A program made the translations under genes and the position numbers. DNA of 64,000 nt from Mycteria americana (Eukaryota; Chordata; Aves; Ciconiiformes; Ciconiidae): the NCBI RefSeq assembly GCF_035582795.1, contig NC_134367.1, positions 50,809,562-50,873,561 on the forward strand, read 5' to 3'. The notes under the pieces are model-generated. The model was given only the letters and a program-made list of their open reading frames with translations, did no database searches and was not told the DNA's origin. Below, one piece after another: positions 35,901 through 50,361 of the stretch (its first letter is position 1; each line of letters starts with the position of its first letter).

Positions 35901-38900
35901 CCTCTATTGCAGCCCCGGTCAGGAATGCGACAGGCAGGGGGATGTCCGTGTGGTTGAACTGAGCTGTGAGCTACACTTCATTCTGGGTCTTCCGTTTCGG
36001 GTCATATTTGTGTCTGTCCCCTGTGCTACACAACCACGCTGACAATGCAGACTTTCCCAATACAGCCTGGCTCAGGGAGAGCACGAAATACCTCAAAAAG
36101 ACTTTCAGAGAGAGGCATCGGCTCCGAGTCAATCTGCTCGCTCCCAGGGACACCAGCTTGCCTGCTGTGCAGACAAGCGGTGGTGGGAAGGTGCTGGGCT
36201 CCATCAGGCTTGGCCATACAACAAGTCAGAGAAGATATTTAGCAGGAAAAGCTGTCACTGAGAGGGCTGCCTACTACATCAGGGCAAAGGCTGTCTTTGG
36301 GGAGACATGAGGGCGGACCTGGTGCCTCTCCAGAAGTGTTGGCCCATAGAAAAGCTAGTATCGTATTTAGGAGAGGGGCATTTCTCAGGACTGTTTTTTA
36401 ATAGATCTGTACTTACAGTTTTCAAGCATAGTGATGATAATTATTAGGCTTCGTAGGTTCCAAGGACTCAAAGCTAAATTTGGGGTTCTTCATTTTCCAT
36501 CCCAGTCTTGAATCTTGAATCAATCACAAGGTTCAAAGCACCCATAAGCAGCACACACACAGTCAGTGTGAGGAACATATAAAAGCCACAAGGGCTATGT
36601 GAAACATTGACTATTCAGTTGAGGTGAAAACACATCCCAAGGCATAAGGTCTTCCCTGGGGAACGTGTCTGAACATCCTCAGGGAGGAACAAGAACCCAG
36701 CTCTGCTCAAGCCTGTTTGATTTGGGACTTACAGCATCCAGTGGACAGAGTCACCCTCAAAGCCTGAAAACATTCACTCCGTGTTGTAGCCGTCACTGCT
36801 GCACACCTTCGCCATGAGACCTTCTCACCTGAGGGCAGCCCAGCCAGGACCACAGCACGTCCTGGCAGGAGGGACTCCCTCACACAGCAAGCAAATCTGT
36901 GGCTGTACTGACCTTCAGCCAAAGGGAGAGGAGATTACACCTCCTAGTATCTCTCCCGGGGGATGAACTCAGTGAAACACACTATTCTTAGACAAAAACA
37001 CTCCTTGTTTTGTCCCCAGAATATATACTGAGACATTGCAGGTGCCAAGTGTATTTCTCCCACCTGGCATGTTTTTCTTGAAAATCGGATTCCCCTTTTC
37101 TAGTACATGCTACAAGAGGAAAGGATGGTGGTGGGGAACTTGTAGCATGCCTTAAAAAATGAGAGGAGATGAAATGGAATACCAAAAGAGAAAATTATTT
37201 TTGCAAACAAGTCAGCAAAATATTCTAATGTGTTTGCTCTTCAAGCACAGTTACATTTGCAAACAGCCTGATGGAAGGGAGGTGCATTGCTCCAGTTCCA
37301 CCATCTCAACGAGACTGAATTGGAGCACTGAAGGATTAGGACTTGATCTAACATGCTTTGAACCTGGTGCAAAACAGACTTCAGCTGAACCTGCACTGAA
37401 ACTAGCACCCCAACTGAAAATAAATAAGGTAATTATTTCCCTTTCTTCTTCAAAAGTGAGACTTAAGACAAGTTATGGCATAAAGGAACTTCAGGGAACT
37501 ACTGCTCTGCTCTGTGCAACCTTTGCGCTTTAAGCGTAGAGGACTTCTGACTCCTGCTCTTCCAGTCTGACACTTCATTGCCACTAAATTTATTCCATTT
37601 AAAAACAAGATCTCCTAATGAATTTGGCCAATAAACATGGAATTCATTGATAGACTGGAGATGGTGGAGGGAACCTTTCAAAAGTGAGAAGAAAACTGGT
37701 TCTACTTGCTGTAAATGGAATGGGTGTGCTGTTGTCAAGAAGAGACATCAATAAACACTGTAATGTGTGTGCTGGCCTAACAAAGGTGTGCAAAACTTCC
37801 TCCTCCTGCCAGTCTTCACTCTGAAAGCACAGACATTCCCTAAACCATCACCTGTGGCTTTCATGAGCAAACTCACTAAACAAATGTGACGTTTCCATGC
37901 GGCCTAGTATTACCAGAGCAAAAGTGCTATTGAAATAACAACACTTTAAAGCCATTTTAGAACGTATTTCAACCTTATTGAAGATATGAGAATTTAACTC
38001 ATCTCAAACTCCAGTTCTCACAGTCAGAAATTACTGTCATTGCCTTAAGTATCAGTTAGCACAGTGGGCGGGTGGGGAACAGGAAGACTAAATACTGCTT
38101 AATTATTCTGTTGATCTATTCCATTTTTAAGCCTTTTTTTCTAGGACCTGCTGCAAGCACTAGCCTTTACCTGTAATTACCATTAAGGAACACTGGCAAG
38201 AAACAGTCTTGAAAAGCTATGAACTCTCCGAACATGAAGATGAAATCTGAAAATGAGTTTCATTATTCATTAATAACCTTTGGAGGTATCTGACTGTTTC
38301 TATAAGGGTCCCTGCTTATCAGCCACCTCTTATAACGACATTAGAAAGCTCTCAGGTTAGTTTGACAGGAAGCATTTTTCTATCAGTCTGTTGACACTCA
38401 TCTTATTTTCAAAGCGTTATCAGTCCAGTCCCCCATCACGGTTTCTGTTCTTTTTCCTGGGACTAAAACCCGACAGATTTATGACTGGCTGTGTCCATTG
38501 AAATGCTAACAGGTTCAACACCGTAGCTTCCTCCCCTCCTTCCTTGGGGCTTCCCCAGTGGCAACGCCAACGCTCCCCACAGCCTCTCAGCCCCCCTCAG
38601 TTTCCTGGAGGGAAGTTACACATTGGCAAACGTTTAGCTGCAATTTAGCAGTCTCCCAGATTATTACAGGAGGGGAAGATATCGTACAGTCGTACGCCAG
38701 GGCTGTAACATCCCTGGTGTGTATCTATGAATATCTTTAAGTCCTTCCTCTGCTGTTGGTGACAAAGCTTTCGTTTCGCCAACGGCAGCGGTAGGCAACC
38801 AGGAGCACAGCTGGGCTGAGAAGGGAAGGTCGATTTTTATTCTTAAGAAAGCTTAGGGCTCAAGTGTTTAATATCTTACCTTATCTCAAGTGTTTAGTAT

Positions 38901-40400
38901 CTCATTCTATGGAAAGAGCTGTGTCAGCTTTTCCAGTTAGACGTTTCTCTCTTATATTTGTCACTCTCAGCTTCTCCATTCTTCTACTTATTAGATATTC
39001 ACGAGGAGGAGGATTATTATTTTAACAGCTCCCTCTCAGCCAGGATGTTGTTGTTTTTCTTGAAACTAATGTAGCCTTATTTTTTCCCAGTTACGGCTTA
39101 TTAGGCAGCCTGTAAAATATCCTTAGATGTTTTCCAATTATCGTTTACATTTCTCCCCCCAACTGACTTAGTTCCGAATCGTTTTCTGCTTTGTGAAATT
39201 GTATCAGCTAAAGCTACTGATTTGCATTTTGTTTGCCTTCAACAAATGTAATCAAGTTATGAACATTTTTTTTAAATTTATTTTACCACTGATTTTTAGT
39301 ACTGTGGTTTCTCCCCTCTGCTGAGGCAAAAGTCTAGTGTAGCGTTGCCCGGGTCTCTGGTACAATACTTTTTAAGCAAGAAAATTAAGAATGTTATTTA
39401 GTGATTCTGAAGATGCTTCAGTGCTGGCAGCAGGAGACTGCCAGCATATGTCATTTGGATTAATGTCCCCCATGAAAACGCAACTTTCTTTTTCCTCCTA
39501 TACATTATAGATAGTAGCCGAAGGAGCCAGTCATCTGTTCCTCCATAAAAATGGCTGCTCTCTCACAGACAGCAACTCATACTCCATTTTGCACTTTTCA
39601 TGGTGGGAAATCAATCTATGAGATCATTTCTTTGTCATTTGTCACTAGTAAATAAATCATGCCCTTTTTTTTTTGGTCATAGCGTGCCATTTCTCATCCC
39701 CTTCTGTCCACTAAACCTTTCTCAAGAGATTATAACCAGTGATTTAAAGGTTTCAGTCACCAGAAATTTCCCATCAAGTTCCAGCAATACCATCTCTATC
39801 GAATTTATGCTCATAAATGAGCAATTCCAGTTCCTCTGTTTATTATCTAGGACCCTCGCATTGGTTTAAGCAGCTAAATAATTTCTCCTTATCATGTCCT
39901 TGGGCATTTGGGTTGGTCCTATTCACCATGGCAAGGTATGGGGTTAAATGGGTGCTTCTTTGTTTCCCCTTCTCACTTGTTCCTAATGCCGGGGCTGCCG
40001 GAGGTCCCACGCTCTCCGCTGTCGGTCCCTTTCTCACAAAGGGGCAGAAGCAGCGGAGTTTTCCCCAGCCGGCTCAGGGGCTGCCCGCTCACCAGAAACC
40101 CTCCAAGAAGAGGATCCTCCCTTCTCCCCCGCAGCCAAAGGCAGGAGACATTAAACAAATTTATGGCTGCAGCCTTTCTTCGGCATGCACAAGTGGTTTC
40201 TGTCGTTGCTCTGGTTAATACTTGACCATGTGCTGCTTCGCCTCTCCCCTCCCCCCTTAAAAAAACCCCCAAAACATTGCCCCGTGAGTAGTTTTGCACC
40301 TCAGGGGAGGGTAGACAGGAATGAACCGTAAAAGCAAAAATCATTCTTTGTGTGCATCCCTATCCTTGCTCTTAGCTTTCAATGTTTCATAGGAAACGTG
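29950..40400. other. Intergenic DNA, left part
   Basis: About 10 kb with no recognisable gene, repeat family or RNA. Open frames are short, overlap on both strands and match nothing I know. A short tandem of GGCACACATAAT occurs twice near 34005-34040. Confidence 0.5.
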
Positions 40401-40800
40401 GCGTTAAAAATATCAGAGGTCAGTTAAAGGTTGAAGTTGGTTTATTGCGCATAAATTCAGGCATTAATGATGCAGTCCTGTCCTTTGATTTCTAGTACGA
40501 TACAAAATTTCATCAGGATGGGTATCCTGCACAAATAATCAAACCCGCAGAAGCCCATTCTTAAAAATGGTGCTGCATCTTATCAGAGATGTATTGGACG
40601 CCAAATGAGAACGGCTTTAGCAATCTCCTGTCAATGCCTTGTAAAATGGTCCTTTTCCAGGATGTGCTTTAAAACAGGACCAATTATTCTTACAGATTGT
40701 AATACAAATCGTGGTGTAATTAGTACTTAACAGCAATAATGAAAGAAAGTGAGAAAAATAGTGAAAGAAAAAGAGAGAAAAAGCAATTTATTCAAAGTAA
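40400..40800. other. AT-rich segment with homeodomain-like motifs, possible conserved non-coding element
   Basis: The segment has several TAAT-type cores (ATTAATGATG near 40462, GTAATTAG near 40718) and few stretches of simple repeat before a purine-rich GAAAGA tract at 40740-40785. This is only compositional. Conservation cannot be judged from one sequence. Confidence 0.2.
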
Positions 40801-43800
40801 TTGCACTTCCACCTATTTATTTAATGTTTGCCACTTTCAAATCTTGTCATCTTGCCAATACAGTAGCACAATGTTCTGTTGCTAGCCCTTTATATGTCTT
40901 TGTAGAATAAAAATCTCAGCTGCAGTATTCCCTTACTCTCAGAACAGAAATTATTCCTTCCTAATCCAAATCTCCTAATGGCTCAGCATTTTGTGCTGAG
41001 AGATATTACACCTTCTTGGGAGATCAAATAAGCAACTTTTCAGTTGAGTGTCCTAAAGGAACTATTGTCTATACAGCCACTTTAAAAGCCAGGACTTTTT
41101 TTCCTCCCACATCTGAAACGTTTTCTTACTTAGGAGATGTTTATTGCATTCTCTGTAACCGCTTCTTACTCAGTTTGCTTAGCCCAATACAAAACTCGCA
41201 TTTAATGACCTCCTTATTATTTCAAATGCCTAGAGAAACTTGATTCAATTCAAAGCCAATACCACTGCGAGGCTATTATAGGTCTGAAAGATTTCCTTGC
41301 AAGTCAGTTGGAAGAAGGAAAAAGAAATAAATAAAAAAAACCAGTCTAGAAAATTGGCCCCGAGAACAAAGGTACAGGCTGCGTTAAGAAGCATGGTTGA
41401 ATGACATCCAGGATTTTATACTCTTTCGTCAATACTCCATGGAGCTCAGGATCCCCCAGTTCTCCAAAATTTAAGGGCTTGGTTTTGTTTTTGGATCTAC
41501 GTCTCCAGATCTATGGCTATGAAAACATGAAACAAGTGCAAATCGCTACAGCGTTAATTCCCAAAGTTGGCTGCCAGACTAAATCAACGGTGTTCGGAAA
41601 GCGTGAATTGCTTCACGCATTTCAATGGATTGCTTGGTCACCAAGCTGCAGACAACCATTTGGATAATGAGTTTTTTAGCTGTTTCATCACTGATTGTGC
41701 TACCAAAAACATTGAGAAAAATATATTCCTCTCTGTATGCCAGTTGCTTTCTAGCCAGTGGTCAAAACCCTCCAGGTTCATCCTTCACAATTCCTATGGC
41801 ATATCGATGAACTGGCAATATGGACATTTTAGATAGCATGAAACCCGGGCACAGTGTAAAACAGTTAATATAGAAGAAACATCAGGAAAGCAAATGTATG
41901 AACATATTGTTCACAACTGTGCAGAAACTCATCAATTTGCAGAGCGGCTGCTTGGACTTTCCAGCCTGCCCTGACCTCATGTCACAGCAGCTGGGAGCCT
42001 TGAAGCTGCCTTCAGATCCTGCTTGTCACCAAGCATGCAGGTGGACCTGCCTTGTGTAAATTGGTCTGTCTGCAAAAAAAAGGGTCAGCTTTACATTTCA
42101 ATGAAAAAGCTTATGCTTTTGTCTGCTGTGCAGGAGTGGAGATGGAGAACCTGGACTTGTTTGCAAAGTCCCATGTTACTAATATGTGGCAGGATGAACT
42201 CAAAGGTTTTAAAGCCTGATTTAAAGCCAAACTAAGTTGGGAAGGGGTTCAATTGTTTTAGTTAGTGTCATTTATTTTTGGCTGGTTTTCTTTTTAAATA
42301 CAACAACCCACTGCAGGGCTTGTTACCTGTTGTACCTAAGTTTGTGTGTATTTCCTCTTCCTCACGGGAACAGCTATGTATTAGAGAGCACCTATACAGT
42401 GTTGTAGTAACCATGTCTGGATCTGTGGTTGTGTGAGGAGCAGACAATCTGCAGAAAGGCCCAAGTACCTGAAATCTTTGGTTTTCCAGTGCACTGGTTG
42501 CTCTAACAAGGGCTATTACTTTTCTTTGTAAACCTTGCTTGCTTTATACTGTACCCACATTAATGAGCTTGTGCCACTTTATCTACCATGACAGGGCATA
42601 GCAGAATAAGCCATGCTCTGTAGGCATGTCCTAAGGAGCATGAAAGGTGAAACTAGAACAGGTTCCTGCATTGTGGAGCTGCGTTTTAAGCAATGGCTAC
42701 TTCCTGCCTCCTCCATGGCCAGGCCACAGACAGGGCGATTTCTTTCCTAAAGCTTTTAATGGTTTCCAAAGAGCTGCTCTGATCAGCCTGCCTTGCCCAC
42801 ATCCTTTACCAAAGTTACTGGGGACCGCTCACGTGAGGAAACCTGCTGGCACAGGTAGTGAGGAGACAGCCAGTCCCCAGCAGCCCCCACCGGGGCCGTT
42901 CCTGAACTGGGATCGTGGTTATTTAGAATGAATTACTCTGCTTGGCAAGCGAAGAGCTCATCGCTTAGCACATACCACGCATGCTGTAAGGAAGTTTTTT
43001 CCCCGAATCTGGCACCCCAGGCCCGCTCAGCTCCATGTTCAGCCATCAGACCTGCCCGACGGCTGTAGCTCTGTACTCCTCTTCCAGCGCTGCCGGTACC
43101 CCCAGCAGCAGCACTGTGCCACAGCCTCTCTTTGCCCCTCTGCAGCATCGCTAATCACTGAGCCCCAGGTCTTTCCCCGGGGGCGTGGGGGCACAGGCAT
43201 ACCAGCCCGTGCATCCTTGCGCCCAGGCAGTCCTCATCGCATTCTCCCACACGTGATGGGTTGTGCAAGCATTTTGCCCTTCCAGATCAAATAACCTGAC
43301 CTAAGGTGTCTCACATGATGGGACACAGGGAAATTGAGAAGTCTGAATTGCTGTGGTTTCACCTTTCTAAAGTGAAGCGCCTGAACCAACGACATTTTTA
43401 TGCTTCTGAAGCCTGGGACCTGCATTTTTTGGTCATCCCTCCAAAAAAATGCAGTAGAACTGTTCTTCACAGAAACAAACTGGGAACAAAAAAGACCGAC
43501 ACCGAAACAGAAATATTAGTATTGAGGGCATACATGTATGATTTGACTGAGAAGGAGAAGGTCTAACTGAAAATACCATGCAGATATCTTCTGATTATCT
43601 CCAGACTAAAGTCCCAAAGGCACACTGCCGTGCAAAACATCCCATCCTACCAGCGAATGGAAAAGCATCCCTAAGCGCCCACTGCATGCTGCAAGCTAAG
43701 CAAAACTGAGCTGCTGACTTTGTGAACGTGCACTCAATGTGATGTAATTATCATACCATTTTGCAGTGCACCATCAAGAATTTCAGCAGGAAGAGCTTCG

Positions 43801-46300
43801 TCTTCTCTGCTGTGCAACTGAAAAGCCAACAAAATGCATCATTCACCTTCTCTGAACAGCACTGCCACTGTGAGTTTTAAAGTGACAATGACTAAAAGGA
43901 TCAATGCTTATTTATTGTTAAATCAGTGCGTCACATTTACTTGAATTCAGGGAAGAAATAAAGCCTTTAATCTTCTAGCAGTTCACCCAACTAAAAAATA
44001 TAAATAAGCTGGAAATATTTTTGAGAGGGTAAAACTGAAATATGCTTTCTTGCCACCTCTGATTCTGCTCTCAGCTATAAACTGAAGAATCGGAATATTA
44101 TGACTATGATTATAATATGATGGTATTTTTATCCAAGGGGGGAGGTAAAGTCCCTTGCTCCGATCGCCCTGCTGTATCGCTGACATTCTTGAGTCTTAAA
44201 ACAGCAGCTGGCTGTTTGTATCTCACAAACATATATAGTTTTCTCTCTGAAAATGCATCTTCTGAAAGTCCAGGATGGCCAATAAAGTCAAGCCTGGTCT
44301 GGCAATGGTTTTCAAAGCAGATATTCTGCAGTTCCCAGTACTGCCTTCCCATCCCAGTCTCAAGGATAAGAGATGTAATGGGAACCAGCTGAACTCCTGC
44401 TACTGCCTGTCAGACTTTCCTCTCGCATCCCAGGACCTGTCCAGATTTGGGTTTCACTGCAAGACCCAGCGTGCTTCTGACAGCTCTTCCTGCAGGTGCT
44501 GAAGCAGCTTTGACTCTCCGTGATGTGGATAGCAAGTTCACCAAGCAACTACGTCAAGCGTATCTTAATTTCATTTGAATTAGCACTTCGTGGGTAATTA
44601 TTAGCTGCCGCAGCAAGTTCAACAGTCACCATTTGCTGCTTTCTTGCAGTGCTCCACACCCCCATTGCCACACTTGCTGCTGTACCGTCAGCAGAAAGAG
44701 GCCATTTTCACGGGAGTGCTGCCTCTGCCTGTGTCCCGCACAAGGGCTGCTCTCTCCATCACCAGCCTTTACTGTTTCAACCTTAAAAATCTTCCTCTGC
44801 CTGTCTCGTACCTTAAGGCCAGGCTGGTGCATGCAGACATGCTGTTTGTAGGAAGCCATACCTCTGTTGTGAACAACAGGGCTGCTCTGTGAGGCGAGAC
44901 ATGCTAAAGCTCATGCAGCAAGGGCTGGAAATGTGCAAACAAACAAAAGCAACTTGTACAGGCCTCTTTCTTCCTCACTGCTGTTACTGTTGTTTCTTAT
45001 GAAGGCAAAAAATGCCAGGACTGAGCCCTCTTTGGGCTGGAGCTTCCTCCCGGGGGGGCTCCTGGACAAGCCCCATGCCTGGAGCCCTGCTGAAGGGCAA
45101 ACAACTCCGTGGCACCAGCCCCTTCCTTGCAACGCGCCCACAGACACGTACACAGGTGATGTGTCACACGCACGTGTGCATTCATCAGGAGACACAACCG
45201 TTAGCTGTTGCTGTCCCTACCATGAGAAAATATTTTTACTTTCATTTGAACTATTTGCTGCAGCAAAAAGGGCATTTGTGAGCCACAGGCAAGGAGGAGT
45301 AGTGCATAGACACTGGGGTTGTGACCACGTCCACTAAATGGGCTGGCAGGCTGGGCTGTGTCCAACTCGCAGTGCTGCTAAGGAGACGATACCTTGCTGG
45401 CTGGAGTGTTTTCAGTCCCTGCTCAGACAGCAGCCACGGCATCTTAATAGCCTTTTTCTCCTCTGAGCATGCAACGCAGGCTTACGAGAGCTCCTAACGG
45501 TGCACTGCGGTTTTAGCAGCCCATTACTGCAACGGGACATGTTCCTGGAAGAAAAGTTCAGCCACGACTAATACAAAGGTGTTGACCCTGGTTTTGGGCC
45601 ACCTGGGGCAATGCTGACCCCTCGGTGTGGCTGCTCTTACGGGCTTACGTTTGCAACACGCACAGTTCAAGTTCCCTTTGCATCTCTCCCCACATTTGCC
45701 ACCACCTGAACTCTGTTCCCAATTTGCTACCCACTTGTAGAGATCCCTCTGCCATCTCTGCCTGCAACCCCTTTTGCCCAGGATGTCCAGCCCGTGCCCT
45801 GCCGGCTGGGTTGCACCAGCATCCCACCATCCCTTAGCTGTCCCAGCCAAGCTACCAGGGTGGCTGTGGGGCCAGTGCAGACCCTAGTTTAGCTGGCCCT
45901 AGGGAGAGACGTGCCTCCCTGGCCCGTGCACTCTGTGGCACGACTGGCCACTGATGTCCAGACAGGGCACGAGCTCCCGTCTCCCGCAGAGAGCCCGTCT
46001 CCCCTGGGAGCTGCGGCGCTGCCAATGTCACCTTACCCCTCGTTTCTTTTTCCAGATCATTAACTGTTAAACAGGGAGAGAAAGCAGAAGCGAGTCCCAC
46101 TGCCCTGAGAACAGCGTAATGTCAAAAAGGGATTGCTACATATCGTCAATCCTCTGCTAAAGCGAGCATAGGGAATATCTTTGCCAAAAATAAGCAAGAA
46201 GGGCGAGAGTACTTCTACAAAAACCCCTCCCCAGGCCTTTCTGGCTTTCCTCTGCCAGTGTGTGCCTGTATGTATCGGGCTTTGGCAGCAAGTCCCCACT
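40800..46300. other. Intergenic DNA, middle part
   Basis: No gene is recognised. GC content rises toward 43-46 kb, where longer open frames on both strands appear, as expected from fewer chance stops. None has a family signature or convincing exon borders. Confidence 0.5.
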
Positions 46301-46314
46301 GATTTTGCCTGACT

Positions 46315-46475
46315 GGGTGCCGCTGCAACCGTCCCCTGTGTGCCGGCGGCTGCGCGGAGGCGGCGGGGCAGCGGGCACGGCCGGCGTGACTGGGGTGCCC
46401 GAATGGGAGAGCAGCTGCTGCTGGAGGAAGCCTGGAGGCAGGCGCGGGCAGCGTGGCAGAGCAGCGTGGTCAATA
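46315..46475. promoter_or_regulatory. Isolated CpG-dense patch
   Basis: I count 17 CpG dinucleotides in 46321-46470, for example in GCCGGCGGCTGCGCGGAGGC, against very few in neighbouring kilobases. It is too short for a standard CpG island call. It might be the promoter of an unannotated non-coding transcript or a GC-rich relic. Confidence 0.4.
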
Positions 46476-49400
46476 GCTGGCTCCAGCTCAAGGTTTTCAG
46501 TGGACTGCAGTGAAGTCTTAAGGTACCTTTGCTACTTCACCTTCATCCCAAAATCTGATTTTCCATCTTCTTGAAACCCTCTCGAGAACACGGAAGTTTC
46601 CCTGCTGTAGTGGATGGCTGCCTCCCCCCACGCCCCCGCTGTTTTCAGCGCAAACCAGTTTCCAATTTAATGTCCCGAGTGGGAATTTCCAGCTGTAACC
46701 TGGCTGCACTCAGTGCGGCGAGCAAGCAGGCTGACTTGCAGCCACATGATTTGCTCTTGACATTGAACTGTTTGTTCTTTTCACATCCTGGCCACTTCTA
46801 CCGTGCCTAGGCATCACTCATAAAACATAAGAGCTTGAAAACATAACCTCCAAAAAGCTGCAGAGCTGTTTGGCTTGTACTTCTCAACAACTAGATCCTT
46901 TTCAACACTGTTAGTCTTTGTTTCTAAGGGTTTGCGTATCCCAAACACACCGCGCTGTTGTATTCTGGTCACACAGCTCATTGAGATGCGTGAGCCTGCG
47001 CCGTGCTGCACCCAGCTCCCTACCTCCGGGCACCAGCAGCCTCAGATGCAACTGTATTGATCAAAAAAAGATGAAACCAGGGGCATACCCAGCTATCAAT
47101 CTTCCCTGACCTGCAAGGACTGCTGATGAGGATTTTAGAAAGTCCCAGGCAGACTTTCAGCAGCTCCCTTTGATTTTAAGGATATCAAAAGATGAAGGTA
47201 CACCTGCAGGAGGTGTAGAGGAGCAGAGCAGGAGAAGCTGAGCTTTGCCATCTGCTTCAGTAATGCATTATTCCCTCCTTTAAAGGCCAGCCAACATCCT
47301 GGGTTAATGCTGAAGGAGACAGTGCCACCTCCCCGCGCCTCCGGGACGGCGTGCCCTCCTGCAGGCACCAGGAGCAAGCAGGCTCCATACTCTCCAGTGC
47401 AACGGTTGCAGCCACAAGGAATGATCTAGTCATTGCAAATACATTTTTTTGGAAGTTTTTCTTTTGCTCTGGCAAGAGTCAGGCATTGCCTTCTGAAATG
47501 GCCGAGGTACAATTCTTCAGTCCCATTTCTGGCACCATACCAGGCTTAAATAAAGATGAGTTATAACACCAAGCCTTGCGAAAAGCATTGAGAAAAATGC
47601 TGATCAGGAGGTTTTGTGTAATTTCTTGGCAAAACTTGAGAAGGGAAGGATGGTTTAATTTTTATAGATTTATGGTTGCCTATAAGAAGGAGAAAGGCTT
47701 GATGTGGCTGTGGTTCAAATAGCTAATTTTCAGTGAATTGTTTCTGCATCCTATATCTTATCTGATTGATCCCTATAAGTATCTTGAGTCCTTCAGACAG
47801 AGTCTGTCCTCTCAGACGCAGTGCCAGATTCCAGTATGAATGTTCAGGAGGGAGAGAATATACAATATAAATCCCAACTGAATTGAATTTCTGCTTCTCC
47901 CATTAAGACCAAACTGGCAGCAGTTGCCAAAGTCCTTGTGTTACCCACGCTACAGCCTGCAGCCAGTCTGAAGGCAAAAGCAACTTCTTCCTTCATCTCT
48001 TTAAGCACTCCCCTGCCATCATTAAAAGTCCTACAGATGTAACATTGTATGACATACTTATTTTGTTACTAGTTTTGAGCCACTGGTTAAAAAAGCCAGA
48101 CTGGTCAACCAACAAGTCCCTAAACATCTGTACTATACTTTTAAACTTTTATATTAATATGCATATTTGTTCCCATTAGAGTTACTGCCCACATTCAGTT
48201 AGAGATTAAATAAGCCATGATAAATTAACTTTAATTTCCCCATTTATAAATCAATCTGTAAACTTTCATTCATTCTCACTCATTCTGGTGTTTTCAAAGA
48301 GATTGTTCTTTTTCTGTCTTTGCAAGCTAGTTACTATTATAACTGGTGTTACTGGGAATTAGCTTACAGTGTAAAGGAGCAAAGACAATCTTGCAGTTGT
48401 CACTAGTTAAATGCAACAGGAATAGCAACAAGATTGCACCAAGTGCTAAAACAAAGTCAGCGAGTGGATTAGGGGATTGCCAAAGAAAGCTACTAGATAT
48501 GACCTGAGAAAGTTATAGGCCACACAGCATAATTTCAAAATCTGAAGTGTTCAGCAAATCACAAGATAACTAGAAGTTGACAGAACACTGTCAGTAAAGC
48601 TAGATGCCACCTGGTAAAGTGTGGGTGAAGCACAGGACCTATTACTATGAATAACATAAAAATGCTTTAGAATGTATTTTAAAATTAATGTGCTTGACCC
48701 AGCTACCCCATCTTTTTTTGCGTGGTCTTCGAAAGAGGGAAACAAATGGATTAAAATCTGATCCTGAGGTGGGAGACCATGACTCTGAGAATGACATCTT
48801 GCCAAAGACGGTGAACATCTCAACACGAGACATTGGCTGTCAGCCATGAACACTTCTCTGCTTGAAATGAAAATCACACGAAGACAAGTTGCTTTAAGAA
48901 GGGCATGTGAGACTCTGCATAACTCTGTGGCATGCATACTTCTTTTGATATTTAAGAGGTAGCTGAATCCATCCTGGTTACTCTGGCTCACCTCTAATCC
49001 AGATGGCCATTAAAGGCTGGTTTTATGAATCTACTTTCCCTGGGAATAAGCCATTAGTGGTTGCCCAATTCGTCTCCAGAGGGTGAAGGCCACTTTTAGA
49101 GTTGCTTTGACTCTGCAGTTGGGCCACAGAGGAAAGCCCACATTTGGGGATTTCCACACTCAATCTGAGAGTGAGAGGAAAGCATGTCCATGAATAAAGG
49201 CCTCAACAAGCACCAGCTCCATGAGGTGCCTCGGCGTGTGATTTAATAGTTGACTCATTGCTAGTGACACAGAAACCTCAGGGCTATAACCCAGGTGGCA
49301 CAGATTTTTCAGGGATTTCTATGAAGGCTCGCTCCTTTTTTTGAAGTGGACTAAAGACCAAACTCTTGAGGGGGATAGAGGGGAAAGGACAAAAAAGAAA

Positions 49401-49479
49401 ACAAAGCTAAAAGGATCCCAGGAAATAATTTACCAGCCCTCCTCCAGAGTTAAATGCAGTACATGTATTTAATTCCTGA
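46476..49479. other. Intergenic DNA without recognised features
   Basis: No gene, RNA or repeat family is recognised in this stretch. Open frames overlap on both strands. Confidence 0.5.
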
Positions 49480-49700
49480 TACTTGTCTAATCTGCTCTAC
49501 ACAGCTGGAAGTCTAGAAATTTTGATGGACTTCTTAGGTAATCTGCTCCACTACTTCACTAGTTTTACCATTGGAAAGCTTTTCCCATTGCCTAACCTTG
49601 CTGTAAGGTGAGATGTCTTTCTTGTCATATCCACCTCCAGACAGAATAAACTATTCATTCCTCTTTGCAAAAGTCTTTTTCATTGACAAAGTTTAATTTA
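49480..49700 (-). mobile_element. Old CR1-like remnant
   Basis: CTAATCTGCTCTAC, then CACTAGTTTTACCATTGGAA, AGCTTTTCCCATTGCCTAAC and ATATCCACCTCCAGACAGAA follow the order of the reverse complement of a CR1 3' untranslated region (vertebrate type). Similarity is loose and the octamer tail is not visible. Edges are approximate. Confidence 0.4.
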
Positions 49701-50301
49701 AGAGGGATTTTAGGAAAATGTTTCTCAACAGATCAGGTACTTTTCTGGCAAGTGTACATTTTATGCACTCAAATACAATTACCTATTACCTGAAGTAACA
49801 TTTATCCATTTTAGATTTTTAAAAAATCCATTCCTTATACATGCAATATAAATTAGTTCAAAGTTAGCCTCAGTACAACCGTTATTTATCACTTTTCCAC
49901 AGTATGTCCAAGTCCGTTTACCCAAGGGAAATATTCTTTCAGCTATGACATCAGGAGTAGGTATGAATGTAGTATTTATAGACTTTATTGAGTAACCAAG
50001 AAAATGAGCTTTTACAGACAGATAGAAAATTATACCATTTCTGAAATCAATACTCCCATAGCATGTAAACACATACCCCTTAGTCTCTCAGTACATGATA
50101 CCCCGCACACCAACACAGTGTCCAACCTTCTGTCAAGTCTGTAAGCTCTAATAAGCAGTAGAATTGCCTGAACGCTACACTGTTTTTCTGGAGAAAGTGG
50201 TTGAATTAAACTAAGACGATTGTTTTCTCAAATCAGAAGGAAGTCAGGTATTTCAGAGCTAGTACACACTGTCACATAAAATGCATTTGTATCTTACTGT
50301 G

Positions 50302-50361
50302 TAAGTGTATGGGTATAATTATAACCAAACATAAGTGTATGGGTTCACTTATAACCAAAAT
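50302..50361. repeat. 30-bp tandem duplication
   Basis: TAAGTGTATGGGT plus ATAACCAAA occurs twice, starting at 50302 and 50332, with a few mismatches between the copies. Confidence 0.8.

Noticed and set aside
44626..46574. Many overlapping open frames of 60-143 codons
   Set aside because: GC-rich stretch with frames on both strands; none shows a motif or exon structure.
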